From NCBI RefSeq assembly GCF_020382885.2, contig NC_058508.1:10577917-10641916 (forward strand): 64,000 bases of DNA. The letters are read 5' to 3'. Source of the stretch: Scatophagus argus. Its lineage: Eukaryota > Chordata > Actinopteri > Scatophagidae. Position numbers and translations under genes: made by a program. Below the pieces are notes generated by a model. The model saw only the letters and a program-made list of their open reading frames with translations. It was not told the origin of the DNA and did not search any database. This document shows positions 48,439 through 60,807 of this stretch, piece by piece (the stretch's first letter is position 1; every line of letters starts with the position of its first letter).

Positions 48439-48801
48439 CGCGCGTGCTTATGCCACGTTACTCCTGTGTCTCAAATCACTATGCTGGTGCGAACTGGTTA
48501 TAAGCATGCCTCATCAAATATTCAATACGCCATACACCATTTCTCCTCAGATTGCCATTCACTCCACGAACGCGCACGCGCACGTAGATGAACGAGAGAG
48601 TCCAACTCCTCTTCATCTTCTTCCTCGTTTCAATTCAATTCAATTGGATGCCGTTCAGTTTAGGAAGTGAGTTAGTGCTGTAAATCGGACTCGGACTAAA
48701 TAAATGTGTGTTCCTATATAATCAGGATAATGTCTCGTCCCCCCCACGCACACACACACACACACACCCTCTCTCTACCTTTTCCTCCCTCCCTCCCTCT
48801 C

Positions 48802-48850
<49 letters not shown>

Positions 48851-49865
48851 CTCAGAACTCTTCTTCACTGAGAATTCAACCACAAGACCAGGTTTTGACG
48901 CGCCGGGGAAATATAAACCCAAGGAGTGTGGAAATAATTAGAAAGCATCCACTTTTTTTCTGAGCAAGAAGAGGACGTTTTTAACAGTTTTTTTAAACAC
49001 CTACATTTGTCGGACGTGATACTTGGGGGGAACCTTCGTGGGATATTTTGGCTGTGCAGAGGCTGGCTGTGACAGGCGCCCCTCGATCGCGTTTTTAACC
49101 TGGAGGAGGACTCGGCGCGTGATGAAGTGAAGCAAGATACTCTTATATACTAATTTTTGTATTTGAGCCTGCAGATGATTAACTGTTGCCGGTGAGTCTG
49201 ACAACAAGCACGCCTTTTGGATACACCGCCTGGGAAGAACAAGTTGAAATTGGCGTGGGAATGATCTAAGAAGATGTGAAATGTTCTTCGTACCAATTTT
49301 GGGGGAGAATGTAAAACGGAAGATAGGCACGTTGTTTGAACATGCCGGGTCTGGCAAATATTTTCTCCTGCCTGTAGGATGTTTTTGCAGTGTGCTCAAT
49401 CAACGTGACCGTTGATAAATAAAAGTGTTCCCAAATTCCTCGGCTCATACAGCTTAAAGTGGAACTCAACATATTGATTAGCTTTGACATTTACTGCCTC
49501 GCAATAGTCGTTTCGGAACCTCTAGATAAAACTTGGCGGGAATGATACACTGTGAGAATTTCATTTTTCTCGTTGACTCCTTGGAAATGTGAATCCAGTG
49601 GAGACCAGTGCGCACCACACAGAGTCGCCAAGGCTGCAACGCACAACCCAATTTTTCCATCGGGGGAACCGGGCTTGGCACCGCAGCACCGCAACGACGT
49701 TCTCGCATTTTTCTTGCTGAAATGCCGCCGTGTGCACCGATTCCATAAATGGCCAGTGGATAGCGATACTCCATGGTGTTCACCGGCCAGGTGTCTCAGA
49801 GAAGGCGAAACCTCGGCTGTTTGGTTCAGTAAATCCTGGACACACCTTTTTTAATGTCAGTCAAG
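48100..49865 (+). promoter_or_regulatory. Possible promoter and 5' exon of an unidentified gene
   Basis: CpG density rises clearly here (for example ATCACGCGCCAAGG, GGTGCGGCC, GACGCGCCGGGG, GATCGCG, GCAACGACG) after tens of kilobases with little CpG, and the stretch ends in ATGTCAGTCAAG|GTAAGT with a donor at 49866. If the ATG at 49854 were the start it would encode only MSVK before splicing, and many upstream ATGs make a purely untranslated 5' exon equally likely. A large (CT)n run at 48773-48846 lies inside. The gene cannot be named. Confidence 0.35.
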
Positions 49866-51057
49866 GTAAGTTTGGCCTATTTTGACTTCAAGTCTTTACT
49901 GCATGTTGCTGTGTTAAAAACTGGTTATTCCCACGCTGTGATGTTACATGGTTTTTAAGAAAGGCTGAGAGAAAGCGCACACATAAGCCAGAGATGTTGT
50001 TTGTTTATTAGACCTGCAGACCCACCGATCCGACAAGTGATCTTTTTTTTATAATCATAGAGAGAAGAGGAGAGAGTGAAACCTCCTTAACAAAACAATT
50101 TGCCATGAAAATAAAGCTGAAAATGACATTACCTTTTATTTGAAAAGGTAACTGGGGAATTTAGAACGTTAAACTAATTCTAAAACAATAATTAGAGCAA
50201 ACATTTTCACTGACTGTGACTACAATCGGACCACTGTGTTTCATTGCATTTCTGTATTTTAGGGACTGTCTGCAAAACCGTAAACATATACAGCAATACA
50301 GTAATATAATCAGAACTGTGGTTCATTTAGCTGTTTTTGTCATCCTTACAACACATTGCCTGTTTTTGTTTAGTTTACAAATAATCAAAAATTACAGTTT
50401 TACTCCCATTTTGGATGCTGTCCATGGTGCTGATCAATATTCTGTCACATGCGCTGATACACCTTAAATTGTTGAGGGCCTCCTGTTTTGTGTCTTATGG
50501 ACAATAAGACTAAGCACTTCATAACTAATGTGATGTTAGAGTCCCAAACCGTGACACGTTTTGATCTTTTATTTGGAATATTTTCTAATGCTTTCAATGA
50601 AATTGTATTCAGTTAACACAGCGGTGCAAACATCTAATCAAACAGAGCATGATCTCACTGGAGTAACCGCCCCCTCTCTAGTGTTCTCATCTTATTGTTG
50701 ATGGAGACATTTACTGCCACATCAACCTCATTTGTGTGTCTTGCACCAATGCAGAGAGAGAGAGAGAGAGAGAGAGAGCTAAAAGAAAATAGATACTGTA
50801 GATCCAAGTACTGCCTGATGCTTCAGCAGAGCATTTTCCATCCAAGCAGATGATCTGAGGGTAAAGGGACAATCATTTTTCTATATTTATTGTCCCGGCA
50901 AATGGACCCTCACACTGTCTACCAGGTCTTCTTATAGTTTTTTCTAGAAAAGTAAGCTCACTCTTGTACTGTACCCAATGTAAGTGACTCTGCATAAACT
51001 GCCATCTTAAAGTCTACAGCATAATATAATTGTATTGCACTATCAGACAGACAGACA

Positions 51058-51093
<36 letters not shown>

Positions 51094-54000
51094 GCCCCTG
51101 TGTAGCTCTCAGTTGAAGGAGAATAGACCTCCAATCTGCAGTCCAAAAATGATTTATTTATTTATTCTTGTCCATGTTGTTAAAGGCAGAGTTCCTGCTA
51201 TTGCTGAGGTCGTTCTTAAAATAATGAAACGCCCTGGAGCTGCACGATGGGAGTCAAATGGCAATAGTTTGAAGTGAACTCTGACCCCTTTAAGTGACCC
51301 TTTGAACAAAGCATCAATACACCTGAGCTTTCATATCTGCTCCACCTCCTTTCCCTTCCAGTGATGTAAGTTCCTGCCATGGTGTCTAATCTAAGGCTCC
51401 TGTTTAGAGGAGCCTGGCTGTAGCAAGAACCAGTATCATGTCCAGCCTGTCTCACCAGAAAAACAATCAAATGAGTTGTCTGAGCGAGCAGCATATGACA
51501 ACCCATATTTATGTTTATTGTTAGGTGGTGACCTCTAGTGGACCTAGTAATAATGGGAGCAAAAGAGAAAGTCGGGTGACGTAATATAACAGGCAAGCCA
51601 CACAGGGACGAGGGATAGGTCAAACAAAACCAGGGTCTTTCTCGAATTACCTAATGAACTTTACCTAAACCTAACCAAGCGGGTTTGGTGCCCTTACCTA
51701 AACAATCTAGGAGTGGTTCACAATGTTAACCACAGGACGACAAAGATGGCACAACAAAGGTCCGGTACACCTGTCGTTGGCACTCTCCAACACTTCATCT
51801 TTTGGAGGTAACTGCCAGTCTGTCTGTTGGGTCATTTAGATATACAGACATGTTGCTGATGTTAGTTCATGCCGTTGTTAAAAGACACTGATAAGCTCAA
51901 TTGTTACATGGAACATTCCTACCTAAAATTCAAGTGTTGCTAAATATATTTTAAAAAATCCAGTCGTATTGGCTTATGTCAACTCTGAAAACAACTCATT
52001 ACTTAAACACACGTATGTATATCCTTTGTTGGATCAAAACTATTAGTCGGTTTTCTTTTTCAGTCATCAGTGATCATATTTCTTATTCTGGTGATGAAAT
52101 GAAATATTCTGTGAAATAAGGTACACAGAATAGGATGTTCAGTACCTCCTGTCCCTGAGTCTGTAGGGTCTCGATCTTTGGCAAGACAAGACACAGACAA
52201 GAAGTTAACAAACTATTTTGCTGCTGTTTAACCAACACTGCATGGAGCGATACAAAAATCCTAAGAATGAACATGAGGAGGAGTGACGCATGATGGTGGC
52301 TCTCTTTTATAGACCACGGTCAAGGAGGATTTGCAGTTTAGTCATTCCCTAGACACTCACGTATGTGTATGCTTTCTTCAGTAGATAGACAGATAGATAG
52401 ATAGATAGATACTTTATTGATCCCGAGGGAACACCCAGACACACACATTCACACATAGAAGTGCACACGTACACAAACAAACGCCAGGTTTTGGCCTGTG
52501 AGCGTTCTAGTATTGTGGTTCACCACAGGAGGCAGATAGTTCTTTTGTTGCAGAAGTTCACAATGACCTGAAAGTAACAGGGGGTGGCAAAAATAGAGAG
52601 ACAGTGAGCGTGTACAGGAAATGAGATTGGAACAACAAGCAGGACAGAGATAGAGTTAGAGAGACAGGAAGAAGAAGAAAGTGGGGAGAGACAAGGAGGC
52701 GATCAGGGGACAAATGGGGACTCAAAGGAGAATTTAACACATGGAGAGAAGCAAAGGGCAAAAGAGGAGGGAAAAGCTGAGGAGGTACCAAAGGTGTAAA
52801 GATCAGGAGAGATGTTAGGGGAGACAGAGAGAGGGAAAAAGACATGGAAGGGGTGAAAATGGCAAAAGGCTGGAGGGAGCACAGGCAGAGCGACAACAAA
52901 CGGGATGGGAGTGAGTCTGCAGTGAACGCTGGTATTATTCAGTTAGGTGAAACGATCGGTTTGTGCTTGACAACTGTGTGGTGAGGGCAGCCACATACTG
53001 CGCCTTAAGAGCCTCCAGTGAAGGCCAAAGGAAGTGAGAGTGAGAGAAAGAGAGAGACAGAGGGAGACGGAGGGAGGGACAGAGGGAGAGAGAGTGGACG
53101 AGAGGTTTGGTAGCTGAGACTGTCGATATTCCACGATAGAGAACAAAGAAAGAGGAAATGCGATGGGTGGAGGGACAAACACTAGCGGAGAGAGTAACGC
53201 CAGATGAGACAAACAAAAGAGAGGCATAAATTGCAAGGAAAACAAACACAACAAACAACAAAAAATGACACAGAGAAAACGGATGAGATAAAAAAATCTG
53301 CATCTTTGTCTGACATGATGTGGCAAAATCATGAAAGGGTTGTTCAACAGTTTTCAGTTCGCCTTTCATTTCATTGATATTCTGCACCTGTCCTGCCTAG
53401 TTAGAAACAATATTCCTGAGGATTTTATTAGTCAGCGTATTAATCAGGTGGTCTTGACTTCAAACCCACCCATCTCTCTGTCTCTCTCTCTCTCTCTCTC
53501 TCCATGTGTGAGTCTCTCTCTGCGTCTTCCTGGAAACGTGAGTCATGGTGAATGCCACAGGCAAGCAAGGCTTTTGACTCAGGAACACTTACCCACAGGC
53601 TCTGCGATTGTTTCATACTGAATGTGATTGTGACCAAAGGTGCGTGTGTGACCACGGGGGTGTTTGTGCATCTGTGCACGACAGATTGCATGCAAAGAAA
53701 CATAAATATTGGTCGATATAATAGTATAAACACCCCACGAAGGGGGACTTTTCTCTTACTGTGAGCACAAAATCACAATTCTAAATGCAGCTGCTACGGT
53801 GACTCATACTAAATTCAATTACAATTTTAACAGACTGTTCAAAGGCCAAATGAGTAAAACACAAACTCTTCAGCTACTGAAAAACCACAAAACTATTCAA
53901 AAAGGCATGAGGAGCAATCTTAATGGGAATTAGATATTAACACAAAAATGAATCGGTACCTCACTGTACAATGTATTAACAAATACCCTAATATTTCACC

Positions 54001-54460
54001 TAAGCATCATCCTCTCAAAGGATTCTGCAGACTTAAAGGATACGTTCACATTACAAGGCGCTTTTAAAATAGTATTCAGGTTCCCATATACACATTAAAG
54101 CTTGTTGTAGCCATTCCTCCTGTTCATACAGGCTATCTAATATGAGATAACATGAGGCCTCAGCAGGCTGAGCCAGAAAAACCACATTAGTGTCTCCCGG
54201 AGTTACAGTCTTAGAGTGCAGAAACACTGGGGAAATACAAGCAGACAGTTCTAAAAAGACTAAATATGTTAGATATTCATTTGAAGCTGCTACTGCTGAA
54301 GCTTCATATTAACTTCAGACAAACTTTGGAATATAATTTTACATGTAATGAAGAATGGGGATTTCGCAAAAAGCAATAACTGTTTCAGTGTACATATGGG
54401 AACCTGAATATTGTTTTAAGATCAGAGACATTTATCTGACGCCAAGTTGCACGTGTATGC
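49866..54460. other. Non-coding stretch with purine-rich block
   Basis: Probably intron or intergenic. Contains an (AG)n run (50753-50778), CAGA/CA repeats (51043-51091), a minus-strand retroelement tail, a block 52,600-53,110 in which the plus strand is overwhelmingly A and G, and a (CT)n run near 53476-53502. Long minus-strand frames opposite the purine block are Ser/Leu/Pro-rich artefacts of composition. Confidence 0.55.
52384..52560 (-). mobile_element. 5'-truncated retroelement, tail on minus strand
   Basis: On the minus strand it ends CCTCGGGATCAATAAAGTAT with ATCT repeats, matching the tail at 17769. The left limit (plus strand 52384, GATAGATAGATA) is clear; the other limit near 52560 is a guess from composition. 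Confidence 0.5.
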
Positions 54461-54489
54461 TCAGCCAATCAGGATGCTCCCACTCAACC

Positions 54490-54568
54490 CTAAAGAGACT
54501 GCCCTTATAAAAGAGCAGCAGCTGTCCTTTTCCTTATCCACTTCTCTTTGACAGCAGCAGATGACAAC
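54490..54568 (+). promoter_or_regulatory. TATA promoter of an unidentified secreted or membrane protein gene
   Basis: CTTATAAAAGAGCAG (TATAAAA near 54507) lies about 60 bp upstream of an ATG that opens a hydrophobic leader, a normal TATA to start distance for a short 5'UTR. Confidence 0.4.
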
Positions 54569-56688
54569 ATGGTCAAGGTTGTCTTCATCATGACTTCTCA
54601 GTTCTTCCTGGGTGAGCCTGTGGACCTACATTGATAGTGTTTTATTTTCAACTTGTTAGCCCTGTTTTTCACTATTGATTTGGTATTCCCCTTTGCTTTT
54701 GGTTTTCCATCTTGCATTTGCAATATGGAAATATAGCCTGCTTAGGAAGCAAGTTGTGGTGGCTGAATGAGTTAAATAGAGGACATTATTTCAGGACACT
54801 AGGATTCAAATCCCATGTAACTTGGGTAAAAGGACTGGTGCCCAAAGCCAGTTAATGGTCAGCTTGGCCCTTAAAGGAAATGCTAAAACAACAAGAATAA
54901 TTTGTCATTTTTCATGCCTTAATGCTGACGCGTATATGAAAATACATTCTCTGTAAGAGAAATACAGTCCTCAGTGTTGTGTGACATCTCCTATTCTGTG
55001 TTTGCCATAAAAAGAGAATGAAATAATAATTTAAAAAAAAACATTATTTGTGTGTACATATATCTGTAGCTGTTTTTTGTGATTAAACACCTGGAGTCAG
55101 AAGAAAACCTAATGTGTATGTGTGAGCATCTGTGCTTTTTTATCACTTGTTTACGTATAGACAGGCAAACATTTGTGTGAGCACATGCATGCAGCGTGTC
55201 CTCAGAGTATTACATTTAATCCAGGTGCTACCACTCGGTGTGCTCAGGCACAACAATAGTTACAAACCTGCACACACACACACACACACACACACAGCTA
55301 ATCTGTGTTGACAAGCAGCAGTCGCCCCATCACACAACATCCCAATTATAGATGATTGTATGCCACACAGTATGTGAGGGTGTGGATTTATGGTAACTGG
55401 GTGTGTATGCATCTAAAATGATGTGTTTGTCCTGTCAAGGATTAATGTGCAATCCTCTGAGCTCTCATGACAGTTGACTGTTTCTGGTTAAGCTGCAGTT
55501 CACTCTGAAAGTAAAATGTGCCCTTGGATCAATACATGAAGGTTAAACTTAAAATTCATGTGAATTCAGATTTAAATATTGTATTTGTCTATCCAAAGTC
55601 CTGTCGTTGCCTTGGTTTATTTAAGCACATTAATCTGAAAATACAGAGGCATTTGAATTAGTATTCTTTTAGTCACGCCTCTCCTTCTCTCGCCTGAGAA
55701 CAAATAGAATACACAGCAGTTACCTTACACAAAGACCCGAAACAGTGGTGCAGCTGCCACATAATCCCCATGAAACTGAAGGACTACACTTTTTACACAC
55801 TAACTAGAGACAATATGTGACTTTCTTGTCTTTGGATAGAGAGAAGACTGGCTGTATTCCCGTGTTTTGAGTCTTTGTGCTGGACTAAACTACCTGGCCG
55901 CTGGGAGTAGCTTCATATTTACCACACAAACAAGAGTCTGGTATCCTCACCTCTAAGCTCGCGGCAAAACAAGCAAATACGCAACGTTCTGTGAAGTTGT
56001 GATTTTTGGATTTAGACAGATAATTATCTTGAAAACCAGTCCTGAAATGCTCACGATTTCCTGCCAACAAATGACTTTCCTGCCTACTTGAGTTTAACTT
56101 GCAGACTTTCTTTCAGCTGTACTGTGTAGTACTTACTAGCACTGAAAAACACTGTACAAAAACTTGTTTTCTTTTGGGATGGCAGTGTGTAGAAGACAGA
56201 GTATGCTATCCCCTTGTCCCACAGAAATCTCACACCTGTTCTCCATATTAATGAGCAGCTACATACCTTGTAACAAAAATTCACACCAAACTCATATTTA
56301 TCTTAAGATACGTACATTAAATTAAATTCTCAACATGTAAATCTGACATTACTGGCATTTAGTATTTAAGACACTTAATTGCGACAGAATAAAATCAGTT
56401 AATTGCTCAGTTAATAATGATGTCTGACTACTCAAAGATCTTACAGCATCCTCCTACATATGATGCTGTAAGATTTTGTGTCATTGCAAGTCAGTCCAAC
56501 AAAAAGCACACCTCTGTTGCACTTAATAGCCTGATATTTCGGTTTTAACTTGTGTCTCTTTTATCACTAATCTCTCTCTCTCTCTCTCTCTCCCCCTTCC
56601 CATCTTACATGCACACTCACACACGCACACGTGGTCCCTTGGCTAGGTTCTTCTGCAGCTGTTTTGTCACCTGTCGGGGCTGACACCA
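54569..56688 (+). CDS. Putative split signal-peptide exons of an unidentified gene (5' part only)
   Basis: Exon 54569-54611 encodes MVKVVFIMTSQFFL plus one base, ending at a GTGAGC donor. A candidate second exon 56659-56688 (acceptor TTCTTCTGCAG, donor GTAAGG) is 30 nt and in phase, continuing with AVLSPVGADT. Joined, this gives a plausible signal peptide with a cleavage site near its end. A phase 1-1 mini-exon in the leader is known from Fc-receptor-like and related immunoglobulin-superfamily genes, but no following domain was found in the window, so the identity is open. An upstream ATG at 54561 opens only a short frame. Confidence 0.35.
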
Positions 56689-58988
56689 GTAAGGAAGGCC
56701 ATCTCAGGCCCACTCTACCGTCTCTAAGTCATTCTGACGGACACCGCAACCCCATTCAGCTCGCTGCTCAGTGATGTGAACACCCCCCCCACCCCTCACC
56801 CCCCACCCCGTCATGAAGATTTGTGACCTTTTGGAGTCAGGGTGGCACTTCCTTAGCGTTCTTGTCTTATAATGTTCTGCACGGTTGATTGCATGATTAA
56901 TGGATCATTTAGCGCTTGTAAGGGAAAGGCAGACTAATATTGTACTAGAATAATTTAGCTTATAAATTCTTATGTGCAATTGTTATCTGGCATGAGATGA
57001 CAAACGTTTTTTCCCTCAAATTACAACTGAAAAAGACATTAGAAATGGCTCCTCTGTTACTTGAAAAGTCATTGTTTTGACAAAATGACTGAGGGCAAGA
57101 ACTAGAAGAATTACTGTGATTTTTACAGGGTAGTAAGTGACTTGGGCTCTTGGTCAACAAAATGTGAGACAAGCTGCAGGATCGTATTGGTTTCTGAAAA
57201 CAAATGTCGGACTGTACATAACATTAAAGACAGTCCACCCATGACTCATTTGGATATTCAGTCATCAAGCAACTTCTGTTTTCCATTAGTAAATCGTAAG
57301 TTTGAGTATTATAACTAATAACAAAGTCGGGGATGGGCCGGGGGTTAATTGTGCCACAATTGTGCACAGTGCTGCTTGTGCTCATTGCGGTGTCTCAAAC
57401 CAATTAAATCAGTGAAATCAATCTAAGAGAAAAAGAAAACGGCCACCAGGTTTCATACCACACAGTTTTGTAGAGTGTGTTAAAACTGCAGCAGCTTTTG
57501 AGTAAGCAGTTTGGAGACCCAGGGACGCATTTGACTGGAGTCAGGGAGACATTTGACTGGATCATAGTCGTTATCTCTGGAAAACAGCTCTCTGCTCTAT
57601 CTGTTCCTGTCTCATGTTCTCTTACCCAACATGCAGGCTAAAGAACTGAATGCAGCAACAGATCCAAGAGGCACAAACCATTCAACGTTAGGTTTCAGAG
57701 GTTGTCACAAAACTTGTGTTATTTGTCAGCAATAATATAGCTGAGTAAAGATATTTCACAGGATTTGTATCTAAAACAGAAAATAAGTTATTCTACATAA
57801 AAGAAAAAGCCCATCCCAACCATCACATGTTGATTGTAAGTGTAAAAAGAAATGTTTTGAGATAAACTTAAACACCAGTAAATCTATGGCTGTTTCTTGC
57901 CAGCATTTCCACTAATCTTTCACTCACAACCCAAATAATTTGCTGAAATGAGTGCGCATGACTTTTGATTAGATACTAATCAGTGATTTAATTGATTGAA
58001 AGTCCACACTTTGCAGTGAAATTAACATGAGGCAATTGAATTTTATCTGATTTCAAATGAACATATACACACATCGTCTGTTCTTCTTCTCTGTCATTCT
58101 CTGTCGGTTGCTTTTAAATTAAAGGGCTTGCATGTGTCTGTGCCTCTGTGTTTGTGTGTGTGTGCAGATGAGTAAGACATTTAAGAGGATGGGAGTACAA
58201 AGCAAACTTGCTTTTGGCTGGAAGCCCGTTATACTCTTTCACTCCAAAATGCTCCCCTCGTCCTCACTTTTAAGTAGCCATTTGACTCACTCAACTCAGT
58301 TCTCTTGTCACCTGTGATCCCATAGTATTACACTCACATATTAGTCTTGTTTTGCTTTTGTTCCTTTGCATAATCACATTTAACAACTTCAAGGTCATCA
58401 GTCTTTGCCATCTTGGTTAAAAGCAGTAGCATGATTACATCGGGTATTTTCATCAGCAGCAGCCTCGTAAACACTTTTTCATTATCTCAGGCGTTATCAA
58501 ATACACCAGCGGCAACAGCAGCATTACTGCCATCGTCACTGCTGTAATTACAATTATCAATATAAAATAAACCTAATCATAACCATCTCCTCTTCTTTGT
58601 TCATCCCTTTTTCTACTTTTTTGGTATGACCTAAAAGCTGCTGCTTCTACTGCTTCTTTGTCAACATAAGACCAATCTGAGGGACTTAAATATGCTTTTA
58701 CTGACACGGTCCATTATACAGTCGGAAAATAGTATAATGGATTATTGTTCATGTTTTGTATCTCTTGTGGACGTTTTTTGTCCTTCTCATATGAAAACCT
58801 GTACGAGGTGGCCACTTTCTGCATCAGAGCAGCAGAGGACACACACAACCACACACAAATACAAACACACACACACATGCACGCACACACAAGCAAACAA
58901 ACAAAACTGAGAGCTCCAGGGCTGTAAATGTCAGCCCTCACTCTGTCTATTTGTTGATCAATTTGATTGATTGTGGACTGTGTGTGTA

Positions 58989-59031
<43 letters not shown>

Positions 59032-60774
59032 ATGTGTGAATTACAGCTACCACAAATTGTCAAAAAACACAGGTGCGCAGAAATATTACCATTCAATAGT
59101 AGTGACCGATTTCAGCATTTTATAGTCATGCGTTTCAATCCATCATTCTAAATGTCCCCTGGTTATCAACACAGATGCCCCCGGCCACCAATCACAGTGC
59201 AAGTATTTGGTTATTAACAGCTTGTCAAACCACACTTGTACAGTTTGTCGGGACACGTCTTCCCTCTTATGACATTTGAATGAGTCTGCTTCCTCCTAAC
59301 TGTCACGGGCATGTTACAGTGCATTAGTCAAGGATCATAATGATGTGAAGCAGGAGTCATGGAATATGAGTAATTGCTATCGGTCATACTACATGAAATA
59401 TAACATCAGCTTGACGACAGTGATGGAGTTTGGGAAGGAGAAGCCTGGAAGGCAGGGCAAATGTGTGTTTGTGTGTGTGTGTTGACATTTTGAGGCCATG
59501 TATTTAGACGAATGACAGTGCAGACTCAGGTCATACTGAATCACTGAAAAAAGTTAAGTGATAAAATGTCTTCAGATATTTTTTCTTGTGTGTGTGTGTG
59601 AGAGAGAGAAAGAATGACCTATGATTTGATGTTGTCATTGGTAATAATTAACTCTCGAAGGTGACTTGACAAATCCAGCAATGTGGCACCTTCTCAGGGC
59701 TGTCTCGAGGTGTGGCTGTGTTTATTTGTGGTTTAGAATGTGACTGCTGTGAATCAGTCAGAAAATATTCTTTTATTTATCCGATTCACTGCTTTCTTTC
59801 TATGTGCAACATCGTCAAACTTTTAGCATCAGTGTAGAATTGAAGTTTTGTAAAAATATCAAGTAAATGGCCAGTTTATCTCATATTTAATCTGTATTTT
59901 TTAATATTCAGGATAGTGTTATACATTAAATGACTTCAGAATTGTCAGTTGTCTGTTGAGAAAGAGCCTTTGAAAGCTACTGTAAATAGTCTTTCCAGCG
60001 GAGGGTGAAGGCGCAATATGACATCACATAGCTGAATCGTGTCTGTCTGCTTTGTTTTGACGACCCTCTCCCGAGCTATCACTCCCTACCTGTCTGATCT
60101 CTCTCTCTCTAATGCCAGCCTTGTATTCTCAAGACCGTAGCGTGGGCTGACAGACGTATGAAGCTATTGCAGTTGTTGATGGTGATGACGCCGCGGTTCC
60201 TTCGAGCACCTCCTCGTCATCCTGATTCATTACCCTTGGCCACTCATAAAGCAACCGAACACAAACACACAAGCGTCAACAGGGAATTCACAGACATACA
60301 CACAGGGATAAAATGAAAAATGCAGACATCCAGGCATGCACTGACATGCACATATTATATTACAGGCCAGGTTTCCATGAAAATGTTGCAGAAAGTTTAA
60401 GTAACTGTGTAGAAAATCAGCAAAAGGACATGCATATTAATGTGCATTTCCATCTACTACCATTATGTGACTGATAGGTTAAGATAATGTATTATGTGGC
60501 CCTTGCACAACAAGATGAGCTGAAATGGTGGAAAACAAAGCAGAAGCCATGATTGAATTATGGTTTGCGCGTGTCTATTTGTTTGATGTATCAGTTTGTA
60601 TTAATTTGAGTAACGGTATGTACATCGCTCCAGACAAACCTGACGTTTTCATCTGCTCCTGCTTTTTCTCTCTCTAGCAGACAGAAGCTTCACTGAACTT
60701 AGTAACACGCTGCACGTTGGCCATGATTTATTTGTCGGTTTTTGCACTTTAACTTTTCTTTAATCAATACGCCA

Positions 60775-60807
<33 letters not shown>

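Noticed and set aside
51216-51623. A 135-codon minus-strand frame (MTYPSSLCGLPV).
   Set aside because: No recognisable domain, no splice or promoter context, and composition like the surrounding non-coding DNA.
52558-53387. Minus-strand frames of 113, 134 and 150 codons rich in Ser, Leu and Pro.
   Set aside because: They follow from the purine-rich plus strand lacking stops; no domain, splice or promoter evidence, and two overlap in different frames.
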